From the NCBI GenBank assembly GCA_039026975.1, contig JBCCLI010000142.1:1-14791 (forward strand): a DNA stretch of 14,791 nt, in the 5' to 3' direction. This document shows positions 6,382-13,919 of this stretch, in pieces (within the stretch, counting starts at the first letter, position 1; each line of letters opens with the position of its first letter). A model generated the notes under the pieces. That model saw only the letters and a list, made by a program, of their open reading frames with translations, was not told where the DNA came from and did not search any database. The translations under genes and the position numbers were made by a program. This stretch comes from JBCBKZ01 sp039026975 (GTDB lineage Bacteria > Bacteroidota > Bacteroidia > J057).

Positions 6382-9234
6382 TTAGGCACGCCTTTTTCTA
6401 AGCCTGAACAAGAGGAAAAGTAGGACCAGCCCCCCTCCTGATAAATAGCCTATATATCTCCAAAAAGGGTGTTTAAGAATGGGTTCCATATTTCCTATAG
6501 GGGTAAATGCTGCCCAGTAGAAGGGATGGCCATTTATGCCTTTGTATCTATTTAAAAACTCTAAGCGAGCATGCTGGAGGGCGTCATCCTTACTAGCGCC
6601 GTAATAGAGGGATTCATAGTAATTCTGCATGATTTGGGAAGTTGAAAAATGATTCACCTTCCACAGAGAAGCTAATAAGCTTCTACAACCAGCGTAGGCA
6701 AAGCCGCGAGCCATGCTAATGATCCCTTCTCCATGCTGAAGTTTCCCGCCTGCCGTTTCACAAGCCGCTAATACAACCATATCTGCATTTAGGCGCATAG
6801 CATATAAGTCTGCCAAGCTAAGTTTATGATCCTGCTCTTCATCATACATGACTATATGCGAGTCCATGGGAACTTCATCATTCATTTCTGCATGTGTACT
6901 AAAATGAAGAATTCTGTATAAGCGCGTCTCAAGGATATCCAGGAAGGAAGACTTACTTGCTTCTTGATATAGGAGATTTCTGCCGGCGTTTAGTCTATCT
7001 GCAATGTATTCTACTTCTTTCTCACTAAACTGTAGGTAAGCGTACTGCTCACTTTCTTTAAAGACAGGGGCTATAGCTAGGTATTGTTCTGTAGGGCGCT
7101 GATATTCTGGTGCTTTGAGCATCTTTTTCCATAAGGTCCCCGAGTAGGCATAACTAATCTGATACTTCCTCATTAGATATGGAAAGAGGGAATAGTTAAA
7201 GTTATCATCAGGCTTCCCAGTTAGTAAGGCATCAAAGGGAACATACCCGAGAACTCCGTCTGGTATGACCACCAAACGTTTAGGCAGAGGACCATTCTCA
7301 AAAGGTGTTACCAGCCCATGGTATAATTTCTGGGCATTCTGAATATACAGCACATCCAGTTTGGGATCTCTACCTGCTGCTAGTATCCCATCTCTAAAGG
7401 CTAGCACAGCCTCTTCTACAGAAAAGTCTACAGCTAGTTTCTTTAGCTGAACCCCATCTTCCGTGATGAGAAAACCAAAGGTGTGCTCCTTTCCCACAAA
7501 ATATTGGATAATGCCTTGATCCGTTCCCGTGAGCTGCCTTTGAATATCATCCAGGGTGGAGATACTAAGGTTCCTGCTTAGGGCATCATATATGAGGGAG
7601 CCTTGCCTAAGCTGCTTAGTAAGCCTATTATACGACTCTTGTGCATCAAATACAGCGGTTTTGTATATACTTAGTTGCTCATCATTCAGTAGGCCAAGCT
7701 GTTTTTCCTTAAGGATCTTTCTAGCAAAAATCAGATTGGTCTTTAGTCTATTCTCTTCAAACCTGAGGCTATCAGGAATCTGGGCTGCCGCCAGTGCTTC
7801 TAACTGGTTAATATTCTCTAGCAGCAGTAAGGCATGATTTCTCTCTGAGAACAGAAAGGCTTCTTCCAGATAGTATTCCTCCTGGGTAGTCTCATACAGT
7901 TCCAGGGCTATATCAATAGCTTCTTCCGCTCTATCATGACTTTCTGAAATCAGAAACATCTTAGAAGACTCATAGTCCAGGCTAGTTCTTAAGGAATCTT
8001 CTACCACTGTACTAAAGTGAGCATACTTCAGGGCTTCTCGCAGGTGTTTAGGGTCTTTGGTCTCAGCGTACAGCCCTTTCTCAGCCGTAATAAGATAGGA
8101 GAATGCCTTTAGGAAGAATGGATCTGCATATAACTCATCTTGATATAGGGTGCCTTCAGGAATAAGGGTTTCTATGGCTTGGAGAAATAAGGGTATTCCT
8201 TCTTTAAAATAGCCAGTTTCTATTAGGCCCTGTGCTTGAGTACCTGTTATTCTAGCCTTGGGGCTATAATTTTCACTGGGAACTAATGTAAGGGCTCGTT
8301 GAAAAAAGCTGTCTGCTTGAGTTGGTTTTAATTTCTTTAAGGATAAATATCCTCTCAACTTTAAATTAACTGATTCCCACTCCTTATCAACTCTCAGATC
8401 ACTATTACTTTTTAATTTATCAATAGCTTCTTTCGCTAGATTTATGTAATAGGTAGCAGAATCCAATTCTTCTCTTTTAATAAAAGAATAAGCGGCATTA
8501 TTTAAGAGTAGAACGTGATCATTCTTATCCGTACTGTTTTCGGAGGATTCCAAGCCCCTTTTATACAGTATTAATGCCTCAGAAAAGTTATCCTGAACAG
8601 AAAATAGGTTCCCGTAGTCATTAAAAATTCTTGCTCTTTCAGAGTCAGTAATATTAGTGCTGCCACTAAGGTATAAATCATAGTAATATTGAGATTTCTC
8701 AAAATTACCAATGCTTTTATTCCCCTGGCCAAGAACAAGATAGGAATTATTTAAATTTTTCTCAGCGTAGTCTTTATACTGGTAGGATGGATCTTTTATG
8801 AGCCTAATAAAATATGCTGTGGATTCTTCTAAGTATTTAATTGCGTTATTAGCGTTTCCCTGAGAAATAAAGTTCGTTCCAATCGTATAAAGGTGGAGCC
8901 CTACTAAGTCTTCATTTTTATCTTTGTCTTGGTAATTAAGAAAAGTAAGTCCTTCAAATAAAATACGAGAGCTTTCAGAGAAATTTCCCAGATTTTGTAG
9001 AGCATAAGCATGGTAAATATTTGCTCGTAAATAATTCCTAGCGTCCTTAGGAAGAATACTTACTTCTTTTACTTTTTTGAATATAAGTATAGCACTATCA
9101 GGATTAGATTGAATAATCCTTGTCCCTCTAGCAATAGAATTCTCTTGACTAAGGAGATTAGGCAAGCCCAAACAGCCATAGACGAGTGCTATTAATATGG
9201 CTCTTATATATATCTTCTGAATCCGGGCCTTCAT
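6382..9234 (-). CDS. TPR-CHAT caspase-like protease, exported and membrane-anchored
   Basis: 950-residue predicted cysteine peptidase. Residues 1-30 form a signal peptide: basic start (K2, R4, K7), hydrophobic 8-24, likely cut near LLSQ. Residues about 40-480 are helical tetratricopeptide-like repeats (for example NDYGNLFSVQDNFSEALILY). A helical linker follows, then the CHAT domain from about 640, with VVIPDGVLGYVPFDALL, the catalytic His H781 (HFSTHA) and Cys C825 (LAACETA), and ARGFAYAGCRSLLASLW. A hydrophobic helix at 927-943 followed by RLRKRRA should anchor the C-terminus, with the protease on the periplasmic side. CHAT is related to caspases and separases (clan CD); known TPR-CHAT proteins include the type III-E CRISPR protease Csx29, but no CRISPR genes are near. 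It starts 8 bp after the PKD-repeat gene, so the two are almost certainly co-transcribed. The substrate is unknown. Confidence 0.88.
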   Translation of the reverse strand: MKARIQKIYIRAILIALVYGCLGLPNLLSQENSIARGTRIIQSNPDSAILIFKKVKEVSILPKDARNYLRANIYHAYALQNLGNFSESSRILFEGLTFLNYQDKDKNEDLVGLHLYTIGTNFISQGNANNAIKYLEESTAYFIRLIKDPSYQYKDYAEKNLNNSYLVLGQGNKSIGNFEKSQYYYDLYLSGSTNITDSERARIFNDYGNLFSVQDNFSEALILYKRGLESSENSTDKNDHVLLLNNAAYSFIKREELDSATYYINLAKEAIDKLKSNSDLRVDKEWESVNLKLRGYLSLKKLKPTQADSFFQRALTLVPSENYSPKARITGTQAQGLIETGYFKEGIPLFLQAIETLIPEGTLYQDELYADPFFLKAFSYLITAEKGLYAETKDPKHLREALKYAHFSTVVEDSLRTSLDYESSKMFLISESHDRAEEAIDIALELYETTQEEYYLEEAFLFSERNHALLLLENINQLEALAAAQIPDSLRFEENRLKTNLIFARKILKEKQLGLLNDEQLSIYKTAVFDAQESYNRLTKQLRQGSLIYDALSRNLSISTLDDIQRQLTGTDQGIIQYFVGKEHTFGFLITEDGVQLKKLAVDFSVEEAVLAFRDGILAAGRDPKLDVLYIQNAQKLYHGLVTPFENGPLPKRLVVIPDGVLGYVPFDALLTGKPDDNFNYSLFPYLMRKYQISYAYSGTLWKKMLKAPEYQRPTEQYLAIAPVFKESEQYAYLQFSEKEVEYIADRLNAGRNLLYQEASKSSFLDILETRLYRILHFSTHAEMNDEVPMDSHIVMYDEEQDHKLSLADLYAMRLNADMVVLAACETAGGKLQHGEGIISMARGFAYAGCRSLLASLWKVNHFSTSQIMQNYYESLYYGASKDDALQHARLEFLNRYKGINGHPFYWAAFTPIGNMEPILKHPFWRYIGYLSGGGLVLLFLLFRLRKRRA

Positions 9235-9242
9235 ATTTTAAC

Positions 9243-10511
9243 TTATTTTATATCAACACTACCTAGTATGTGGTCGTGTCTCATAGCTCTAAATGTAGGG
9301 GAATTAGTTAGTTCAAACTTTGAGACTACTTCAAGTAGAAATTCTACTTTTTCCTTTTCCCTTTCGGTTGCCCAGAATTCAAGTAGTAATTGATCTCTTC
9401 CTTGAATATTTACAATAACGGTATCTCTAAACTCTGCCTTCGCACCACTAGTTATTAACGGTCTCCACCTCACCTCTTCCCATTTTTCAGTAACTCGAGA
9501 GAGAATCAATTCATTTTGAGGATTTTGAATATTATTATAGCCTACTACAAGGTAATGTCCCTGTTTAAATATCTTTTTAAAACTTATGAGAGCATAAACT
9601 TTATCTTTTCTTTTTGACTGTTGGTTAGCAAATCCTGGAAAAGCGACCGAAAGATTCTGAGTCGAAATGGAGGGAGGTGGATTGCCATTTGAACCTTGAA
9701 AAACTTGCCAATCAGTTCCTCTCAAAACAGAAACACTGGCTGAGTCAGGAGTAGTTGGCGGTTCTATACCTAATCCAGATCTACTAAGACTCCTAGTAGC
9801 AGGTGGCACATCTCCCTGAGGTGGATGAGAATCTACGGGTTCCAGGCTTCTAGTAGCAGGTGGTACATCTCCTTGCGGTGGATGCGAGTCTACGGGTTCC
9901 AAGCTTCTAGTAGCAGGTGGTACATCTCCCTGAGGGGGATGCGAGTCTACGGGTTCCAAGCTTCTAGTAGCAGGTGGTACATCTCCTTGCGGTGGATGCG
10001 AGTCTATGGGTTCCAAGCTTCTAGTAGCAGGTGGTACATCTCCCTGAGGGGGATGCGAGTCTACGGGTTCCAAGCTTCTAGTAGAAGGAGGTACATCTCC
10101 CTGAGGGGGATGAGAATCTACGGGTTCCAAGCTTCTAGTAGCAGGTGGTACATCTCCCTGAGGGGGATGAGAATCTACGGGTTCTAAACTTCTGACAGCA
10201 GGTGGTACATCACCTTGCGGTGGATGAGAATCTTGTGGATCAAGTACATGTAATCTATTCTCATATCCTTCATAATCCAGGTAGGCTTTAACCTGAAAGT
10301 TGCCGGGTTCTGCATAGGTATGGATAGGTGTTTTTTCTGTACTGAAGTTTCCATCCCCAAAATCCCATAGGATATTAAGGTTGCCATCGTTCATTTGGTT
10401 GGTTTCTTCTCTTCGGAGAACTACAGGCGGGGAGACCTTATGATCTTCATACTTCAGCCTGAACTGAAATACATTAGAGTGGGTTTTGATGAAATCTATA
10501 ACGGGCTTCAT
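9243..10511 (-). CDS. PKD-domain protein with eight 19-residue proline-rich repeats
   Basis: 422 residues in three parts. Residues about 14-85 are a PKD-type beta-sandwich with the hallmark WDFGDG (49-54) and the closing strand HTYAEPGNFQVKAYL (64-78). Residues 92-243 are eight tandem units of consensus PVDSHPPQGDVPPATRSLE. Residues about 255-415 are a beta-rich region (VYALISFKKIF, GHYLVVGYN, EVRWRPLI, RDQLLLEFWA) that I do not recognise; a jelly-roll or lectin-like fold is a guess. No signal peptide is present, and none can be gained by moving the start: an in-frame TAA lies eight codons upstream with no start codon between. It is the first gene of a pair with the CHAT protease. It could be a structural or adhesin-like stalk, a sensor, or the protease's substrate. 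Confidence 0.75.
   Translation of the reverse strand: MKPVIDFIKTHSNVFQFRLKYEDHKVSPPVVLRREETNQMNDGNLNILWDFGDGNFSTEKTPIHTYAEPGNFQVKAYLDYEGYENRLHVLDPQDSHPPQGDVPPAVRSLEPVDSHPPQGDVPPATRSLEPVDSHPPQGDVPPSTRSLEPVDSHPPQGDVPPATRSLEPIDSHPPQGDVPPATRSLEPVDSHPPQGDVPPATRSLEPVDSHPPQGDVPPATRSLEPVDSHPPQGDVPPATRSLSRSGLGIEPPTTPDSASVSVLRGTDWQVFQGSNGNPPPSISTQNLSVAFPGFANQQSKRKDKVYALISFKKIFKQGHYLVVGYNNIQNPQNELILSRVTEKWEEVRWRPLITSGAKAEFRDTVIVNIQGRDQLLLEFWATEREKEKVEFLLEVVSKFELTNSPTFRAMRHDHILGSVDIK
9783..10238 (-). repeat. Coding tandem repeat, 8 x 57 bp
   Basis: The period is exactly 57 bp (19 codons), seen in plus-strand copies beginning AGTAGCAGG at 9795, 9852, 9909, 9966, 10023 and 10137, with variants at 10080 and 10194. 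Copies 9909-9965 and 10023-10079 are identical; 9852-9908 and 9966-10022 differ at one base, so a 114-bp double unit has duplicated. Many differences between copies are synonymous: 9795-9851 differs from 9909-9965 at five sites, all silent. The outermost copy (10194 on, the N-terminal unit) is the most diverged. Each peptide unit has one Arg, one His and five Pro. Confidence 0.95.
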
Positions 10512-10659
10512 AGTGCGTGGCTTTGTTGGATCTTATGTATTTAATGGTAGATAATACAAAAAAGTCCCCAATCTGGAATGAAAATATGCCAAACATTCAT
10601 TCTATCAGACAAACCATGCATCTCACTGAGGGAAAAGAAAAGAGCCCACATAAACACCA

Positions 10660-10676
10660 GGAGTTTGATAAACTCC
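10660..10676. repeat. Inverted repeat, 7-bp arms
   Basis: GGAGTTT and AAACTCC are perfect arms around a 3-nt loop (GAT). It lies about 150 bp upstream of the PKD-repeat gene. No T-run follows on either strand, so an ordinary terminator is unlikely. Confidence 0.5.
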
Positions 10677-10756
10677 CAAAATAGAAATAGATGGAGCCGC
10701 CATAGTATTTCGGTAATCCTCCTGTCTCCTTAAGTTGTATACATGGTATACCAGAG

Positions 10757-10774
10757 AATTCTATTGCTAGAATT
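10757..10774. repeat. Inverted repeat, 7-bp arms
   Basis: AATTCTA and TAGAATT are perfect arms around the loop TTGC. It immediately follows two copies of GTATAC separated by ATG (10737-10751). Confidence 0.45.
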
Positions 10775-10849
10775 GAGGCCCGCCCTTGATACCTTGAGCT
10801 TCACTCCAATGGTCAAAGCTTGTAAAGTTTAAAAAACCGGTAGGCATTT

Positions 10850-10876
10850 ATATGGGCATACATTTACTTCCCATAT
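10850..10876. repeat. Inverted repeat, 7-bp arms, 13-nt spacer
   Basis: ATATGGG (10850-10856) and CCCATAT (10870-10876) are exact complements. The 13-nt spacing fits either a hairpin or a two-half-site operator. Confidence 0.4.
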
Positions 10877-10943
10877 TAGTGGGAAAGAACGATCTTTTAT
10901 AGGATGGTAGTAGTAATTAGTAGATAAGGTGAAATTACTCAAT

Positions 10944-10961
10944 ATTGGTGATTCTACCAAT
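10944..10961. repeat. Inverted repeat, 6-bp arms
   Basis: ATTGGT and ACCAAT are perfect arms around GATTCT. It lies only 7 bp before the next hairpin (10969-10993), so the two could stack in one transcript. Confidence 0.4.
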
Positions 10962-10968
10962 CTATACG

Positions 10969-10993
10969 TAGGATACCTGGAAGAAGTATCCTA
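10969..10993. repeat. Inverted repeat, 8-bp arms
   Basis: TAGGATAC and GTATCCTA are perfect arms around a 9-nt loop, the longest arms in this cluster. A T7 run at 11004-11010 follows on the plus strand, but about 10 nt away, too far for a standard terminator. It lies about 165 bp upstream of the fadM-like gene. Confidence 0.5.
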
Positions 10994-11157
10994 AGGAATA
11001 AGGTTTTTTTGTAGAGAGTTAGTCCAATAATTTTTTGTATACAGGCGAGAATTTCACTAAAAAACAGCCAAAATTTATCATTAAGCTAGAAAATTTTGAG
11101 ATCATAGTGATAAAGCTTGAATTGGTTTTGTAAATTAGGTGCTCGAAATAGACTTAG

Positions 11158-11577
11158 ATGGAGATAGAATCCCCTACCAAATCTTTCACGGAAATAACGG
11201 TTCGCGGGTATATCCTGGACTTATATGGACAGGTAAGTAATGCCAAATTTATGGAGTTGCTGGAAGAAGCGCGCTGGAACCATTTTCATGGCTTATTTGA
11301 GTCGGGCATGTTCCTGGAACTGGGACTGGCACTGGTACTGGTCAATGCAAATGTGAATTACAGGATGCCCGCACGCTTAGGAGATGTCATGGACATAGAA
11401 ACACATCTGGCTAGGATGGGGGAGAAAAGCTTCACACTTAGTCAAGCCATTTCCATGCGTAACACCTCAGAGGTAGTCCTGGAAGCAGAAATGACCTATG
11501 TAGTTAAAGATCTTGAAAAAGAGCGTGCCATTCCACTTGTAGGAAGGATGCGAGATATGATAGAAAGAAGAGAGTAA
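11158..11577 (+). CDS. FadM-like acyl-CoA thioesterase (4HBT hot-dog fold)
   Basis: 139-residue single hot-dog-domain thioesterase, predicted to hydrolyse acyl-CoA in the cytoplasm. It resembles E. coli FadM along its length: VRGYILDLYGQVSNAKF (15-31) with the active-site aspartate D21, LLEEARW (34-40), VLVNANVNYRMPARLGD (about 60-77), and a C-terminal segment matching FadM's AVxGELRE-like end. FadM and most relatives have HVNN after the Asp-x-Tyr; here it is QVSN, so one frequently conserved His is replaced. It is the first gene of a tight plus-strand run: proB starts 10 bp after its stop. No link between thioesterase activity and proline synthesis is known to me, so it may simply share the transcript. 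Confidence 0.87.
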   Translation: MEIESPTKSFTEITVRGYILDLYGQVSNAKFMELLEEARWNHFHGLFESGMFLELGLALVLVNANVNYRMPARLGDVMDIETHLARMGEKSFTLSQAISMRNTSEVVLEAEMTYVVKDLEKERAIPLVGRMRDMIERRE

Positions 11578-11587
11578 TGGCTTCTAC

Positions 11588-12631
11588 ATGAAAGGGATTA
11601 CTAAGCCTGTCCTGGTCCTTAAAATAGGTACTTCCTCCATTACGTTAGCAGACGGTTCCTTAGATGAACCCGTTATTGTTAATCTGGTAAGACAAATTTC
11701 ATCTCTACATGAATCCTACCACATTATTCTGGTTTCTTCTGGTGCAGTGGGGGTAGGGAAAAAATTTATCAAGGGATATCAGGGAAAAATAAGAGAGCGT
11801 AAGGCTGCTGCTGCCATCGGGAATCCTCTTCTCGTAAATAAGTATCAAGGCTTCTTTTCTCCATATAAGATTCCCATAGCTCAGAACTTATGTGAAAGGC
11901 AGCACTTTTCTGATAGAAAGAAATTCCTACAATTAAGAGAAACCATCCATACCCTATGGAAAGAGGGGGTAATCCCCATTGCGAATGAAAATGACGTAGT
12001 TAGTGATTTGGAGCTGAAGTTTTCTGATAATGATGAACTGGCCACTCTCTTGGCAGTGGGCCTTGAAGCAGAAGTGTTATTACTAGGAACCTCGGTAGCT
12101 GGGCTAGAGGATACTGATGGAAAGCTCGTGAGAGAATTAACAGAGATTGATGCATCTATATTCTCTTTAGCAAGGAAAGAAACTTCTCAGGCGGGACTAG
12201 GAGGTATGATTTCTAAACTTACTTTTGCCAGGATGGCCACTCGTATGGGGATTAAGGTGGTAATATTTGGTACCCGAGAGGAAAATGGAGTGAAGGAAGC
12301 CTTAATGGGAAAAACAGGTACTGTATGTTTACCTACTGAGACTCAGATTTCATCTCGGAGAAAATGGTTAGCTAGCAGTAGCCTGGTTCATGGGAGAATC
12401 ATAGTAGATACAGGTGCTTATAAAGCGTTGCAGCAAAGGAAAAGTTTATTGGCAGTAGGAGTAAAACAGGTACAGAACGACTTTCTGACAGGGGAGGTAA
12501 TAGAGTTAGTAGTAGAAGGGCAAGAGCCTTTCGCGGTTGCTCAAAGCAGTATATCTTCGGAAGTATTAAAGACCAGGATAGGAAGTCATAACCTGACAGT
12601 TGCACATGCAGATGATATTGTATTGATTTAG
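11588..12631 (+). CDS. proB: Glutamate 5-kinase
   Basis: Catalyses the first step of proline synthesis, ATP-dependent phosphorylation of glutamate to gamma-glutamyl phosphate; usually feedback-inhibited by proline. The amino-acid-kinase domain covers about 5-255, with LKIGTSS (11-17), VSSGAVGVGKK (49-59), IANENDVV (131-138), FSDNDELA (145-152) and GLGGMISK (203-210). A C-terminal PUA domain follows, from about 268 to 347. The length of 347 is slightly shorter than E. coli ProB (367) but the architecture is complete. The segment after AAAAIG reads NPLL rather than the common Q-containing form, and the LLLGTS position replaces the usual LLLTD, so nucleotide-site details may vary. It ends 3 bp before proA and the two are surely co-transcribed; the products pass on a labile intermediate. 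Confidence 0.95.
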   Translation: MKGITKPVLVLKIGTSSITLADGSLDEPVIVNLVRQISSLHESYHIILVSSGAVGVGKKFIKGYQGKIRERKAAAAIGNPLLVNKYQGFFSPYKIPIAQNLCERQHFSDRKKFLQLRETIHTLWKEGVIPIANENDVVSDLELKFSDNDELATLLAVGLEAEVLLLGTSVAGLEDTDGKLVRELTEIDASIFSLARKETSQAGLGGMISKLTFARMATRMGIKVVIFGTREENGVKEALMGKTGTVCLPTETQISSRRKWLASSSLVHGRIIVDTGAYKALQQRKSLLAVGVKQVQNDFLTGEVIELVVEGQEPFAVAQSSISSEVLKTRIGSHNLTVAHADDIVLI

Positions 12632-12634
12632 GAT

Positions 12635-13900
12635 ATGGAACCAGAAACCATCAAGCAAAGTATTATTCCCATACTCAAGCAGGCAAGAAAGGCAGCTAAA
12701 GAAATAGCCTCTCTTTCTGAGGAGAAAAAGAAAAGTCTCTTAACTGATTTAGCAGATAGGCTGAGGAGGAATAAAATAGATATTCTGGAGGCAAACCACC
12801 AGGACCTCATCCGTATGGAGGATGAAAATCCCAAGAAGGACAGGCTGAAACTTACGGAAGAGAGAATTGAGGGACTGGTTAACAGTATCCAGGCTGTAGT
12901 GGCCCTTCCCAGTCCAGATGGAAAAGTCCTCCAAGAGGTAGTCCATCCTAATGGACTTCACATTCAGAAAGTAAGTGTACCTATGGGTGTGGTAGGCGTG
13001 ATTTATGAGGCCCGTCCTAACGTTACTATAGATGTGGTAAGTCTCTGCCTGCGCTCTGGTAATGGAGTAGTGCTTAGAGGAGGATCAGATGCGTATCATT
13101 CTAATGTTTGTCTGGTATCCCTTATTCATGAGGTGTTAGATACCCACCATATTAGCCGGGAAACAGTCTGTTTACTTCCTACTGATAGAGAGCTAGTCAA
13201 AGAGCTATTGACTGCGGATGCATTTGTAGACATTCTCATTCCAAGGGGCTCTCGCCAATTGATAGATTTTGTCAGAAAGAATGCCAGCATACCCACCATA
13301 GAAACAGGGGCCGGCGTATGCCATATGTATGTGAGTGAACACGCTGATCTTGAAAAGGCAGCTCAAATCGCAATCAATGCTAAGGTAAGCAGGCCTTCAG
13401 TGTGTAATTCTCTGGATACCCTATTAGTAGACCAGTCTGTAGCTAGCTATTTTCTCCCTATGATTACAGAAGGGATGAAGGCCTATGAGGTGGAAATCTT
13501 TGCAGATGAGCAGGCATATACCGTTCTCCAGAAAACAGGATATGAGTTTTTAAGTAGGGCAGCGGAGGTTGATTTTGGAAGAGAGTTTCTTTCCTTTAAG
13601 TATTCTGTGAAAGTAGTGGATAGCCTGCAGCAAGCCCTTCATCATATAGAGACGTATTCTTCTAAGCACTCTGAAGCCATAATTTCAGAGAATAAAAGGG
13701 AAATAGATATATTTTTACGGACGGTAGATGCAGCAGCAGTATATGCTAATGCTTCTACGAGGTTTACAGATGGTGAGGTATTTGGACTGGGAGCAGAAAT
13801 AGGGATATCTACCCAAAAGCTGCATGCTAGGGGGCCATTTGCGCTCGAAAAATTAGTAACAGAAAAGTGGATCGTGAAGGGAAATGGACAAACGAGATAA
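12635..13900 (+). CDS. proA: Glutamate-5-semialdehyde dehydrogenase (gamma-glutamyl phosphate reductase)
   Basis: NADPH-dependent enzyme that reduces gamma-glutamyl phosphate from ProB to glutamate-5-semialdehyde, which cyclises to pyrroline-5-carboxylate. The 421 residues match the family (about 415-420). Signatures are VPMGVVGVIYEARPNVTID (115-133), LRGGSDAYHSN (147-157), PRGSRQLI (203-210), IETGAGVCHMYV (222-233), catalytic C257 in RPSVCNSLDTLLV, and the C-terminal GLGAEIGISTQKLHARGP. ATG at 12635 follows the proB stop by 3 bp, as expected for translational coupling. The final proline gene, proC, is not in the window. No frameshift or truncation is seen. Confidence 0.97.
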   Translation: MEPETIKQSIIPILKQARKAAKEIASLSEEKKKSLLTDLADRLRRNKIDILEANHQDLIRMEDENPKKDRLKLTEERIEGLVNSIQAVVALPSPDGKVLQEVVHPNGLHIQKVSVPMGVVGVIYEARPNVTIDVVSLCLRSGNGVVLRGGSDAYHSNVCLVSLIHEVLDTHHISRETVCLLPTDRELVKELLTADAFVDILIPRGSRQLIDFVRKNASIPTIETGAGVCHMYVSEHADLEKAAQIAINAKVSRPSVCNSLDTLLVDQSVASYFLPMITEGMKAYEVEIFADEQAYTVLQKTGYEFLSRAAEVDFGREFLSFKYSVKVVDSLQQALHHIETYSSKHSEAIISENKREIDIFLRTVDAAAVYANASTRFTDGEVFGLGAEIGISTQKLHARGPFALEKLVTEKWIVKGNGQTR

Positions 13901-13919
13901 CCCGATCAACCAATAAATC

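Larger units (their letters stand above)
10512..11157. other. 646-bp intergenic region with clustered inverted repeats
   Basis: This region separates the divergent PKD-CHAT and fadM-like/proBA transcription units, so it must hold promoters for both. No exact TAnnTTTG box was found for either. No convincing coding sequence, tRNA or transposase remnant is visible. Between 10660 and 10993 there are five perfect hairpin-capable repeats with 6-8 bp arms, plus a doubled GTATAC (10737-10751). A run of seven T (11004-11010) follows the last hairpin after about 10 nt. The density suggests an untranslated RNA or several operators. Confidence 0.5.

Noticed and set aside
6382..9234. The TPR-CHAT gene as Csx29 of a type III-E CRISPR (Craspase) system.
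   Set aside because: No gRAMP/Cas7-11, Cas1 or repeats are nearby, and this protein has a signal peptide and membrane anchor that Csx29 lacks.
9142..9234. The CHAT protein as a lipoprotein with its cysteine at residue 21.
   Set aside because: The preceding residues VYG do not fit a lipobox well, and a normal cleavage site lies further on near residue 30.
9825..10187. A 120-codon open frame on the plus strand through the repeat array, itself repetitive (MRVYGFQASSSRWYISLR-like units).
   Set aside because: The repeat period is 57 bp, a multiple of three, so any frame lacking a stop in one unit stays open across all. The synonymous pattern of unit differences supports the minus-strand frame, which also has a PKD domain.
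9783..10238. The tandem array as a CRISPR array.
   Set aside because: The units are contiguous with no unique spacers, and they are in frame inside a longer protein.
10586..10684. A 32-codon plus-strand frame (MPNIHSIRQTM...) upstream of the PKD-repeat gene.
   Set aside because: Very short, no recognisable motif, no promoter or ribosome-binding signal, and it overlaps an inverted repeat. It cannot be told from chance.
10512..11157. A tRNA or insertion-sequence remnant in the long spacer.
   Set aside because: No T-arm-like GTTCGA motif, no cloverleaf spacing, no target-site duplication and no transposase fragments were seen.
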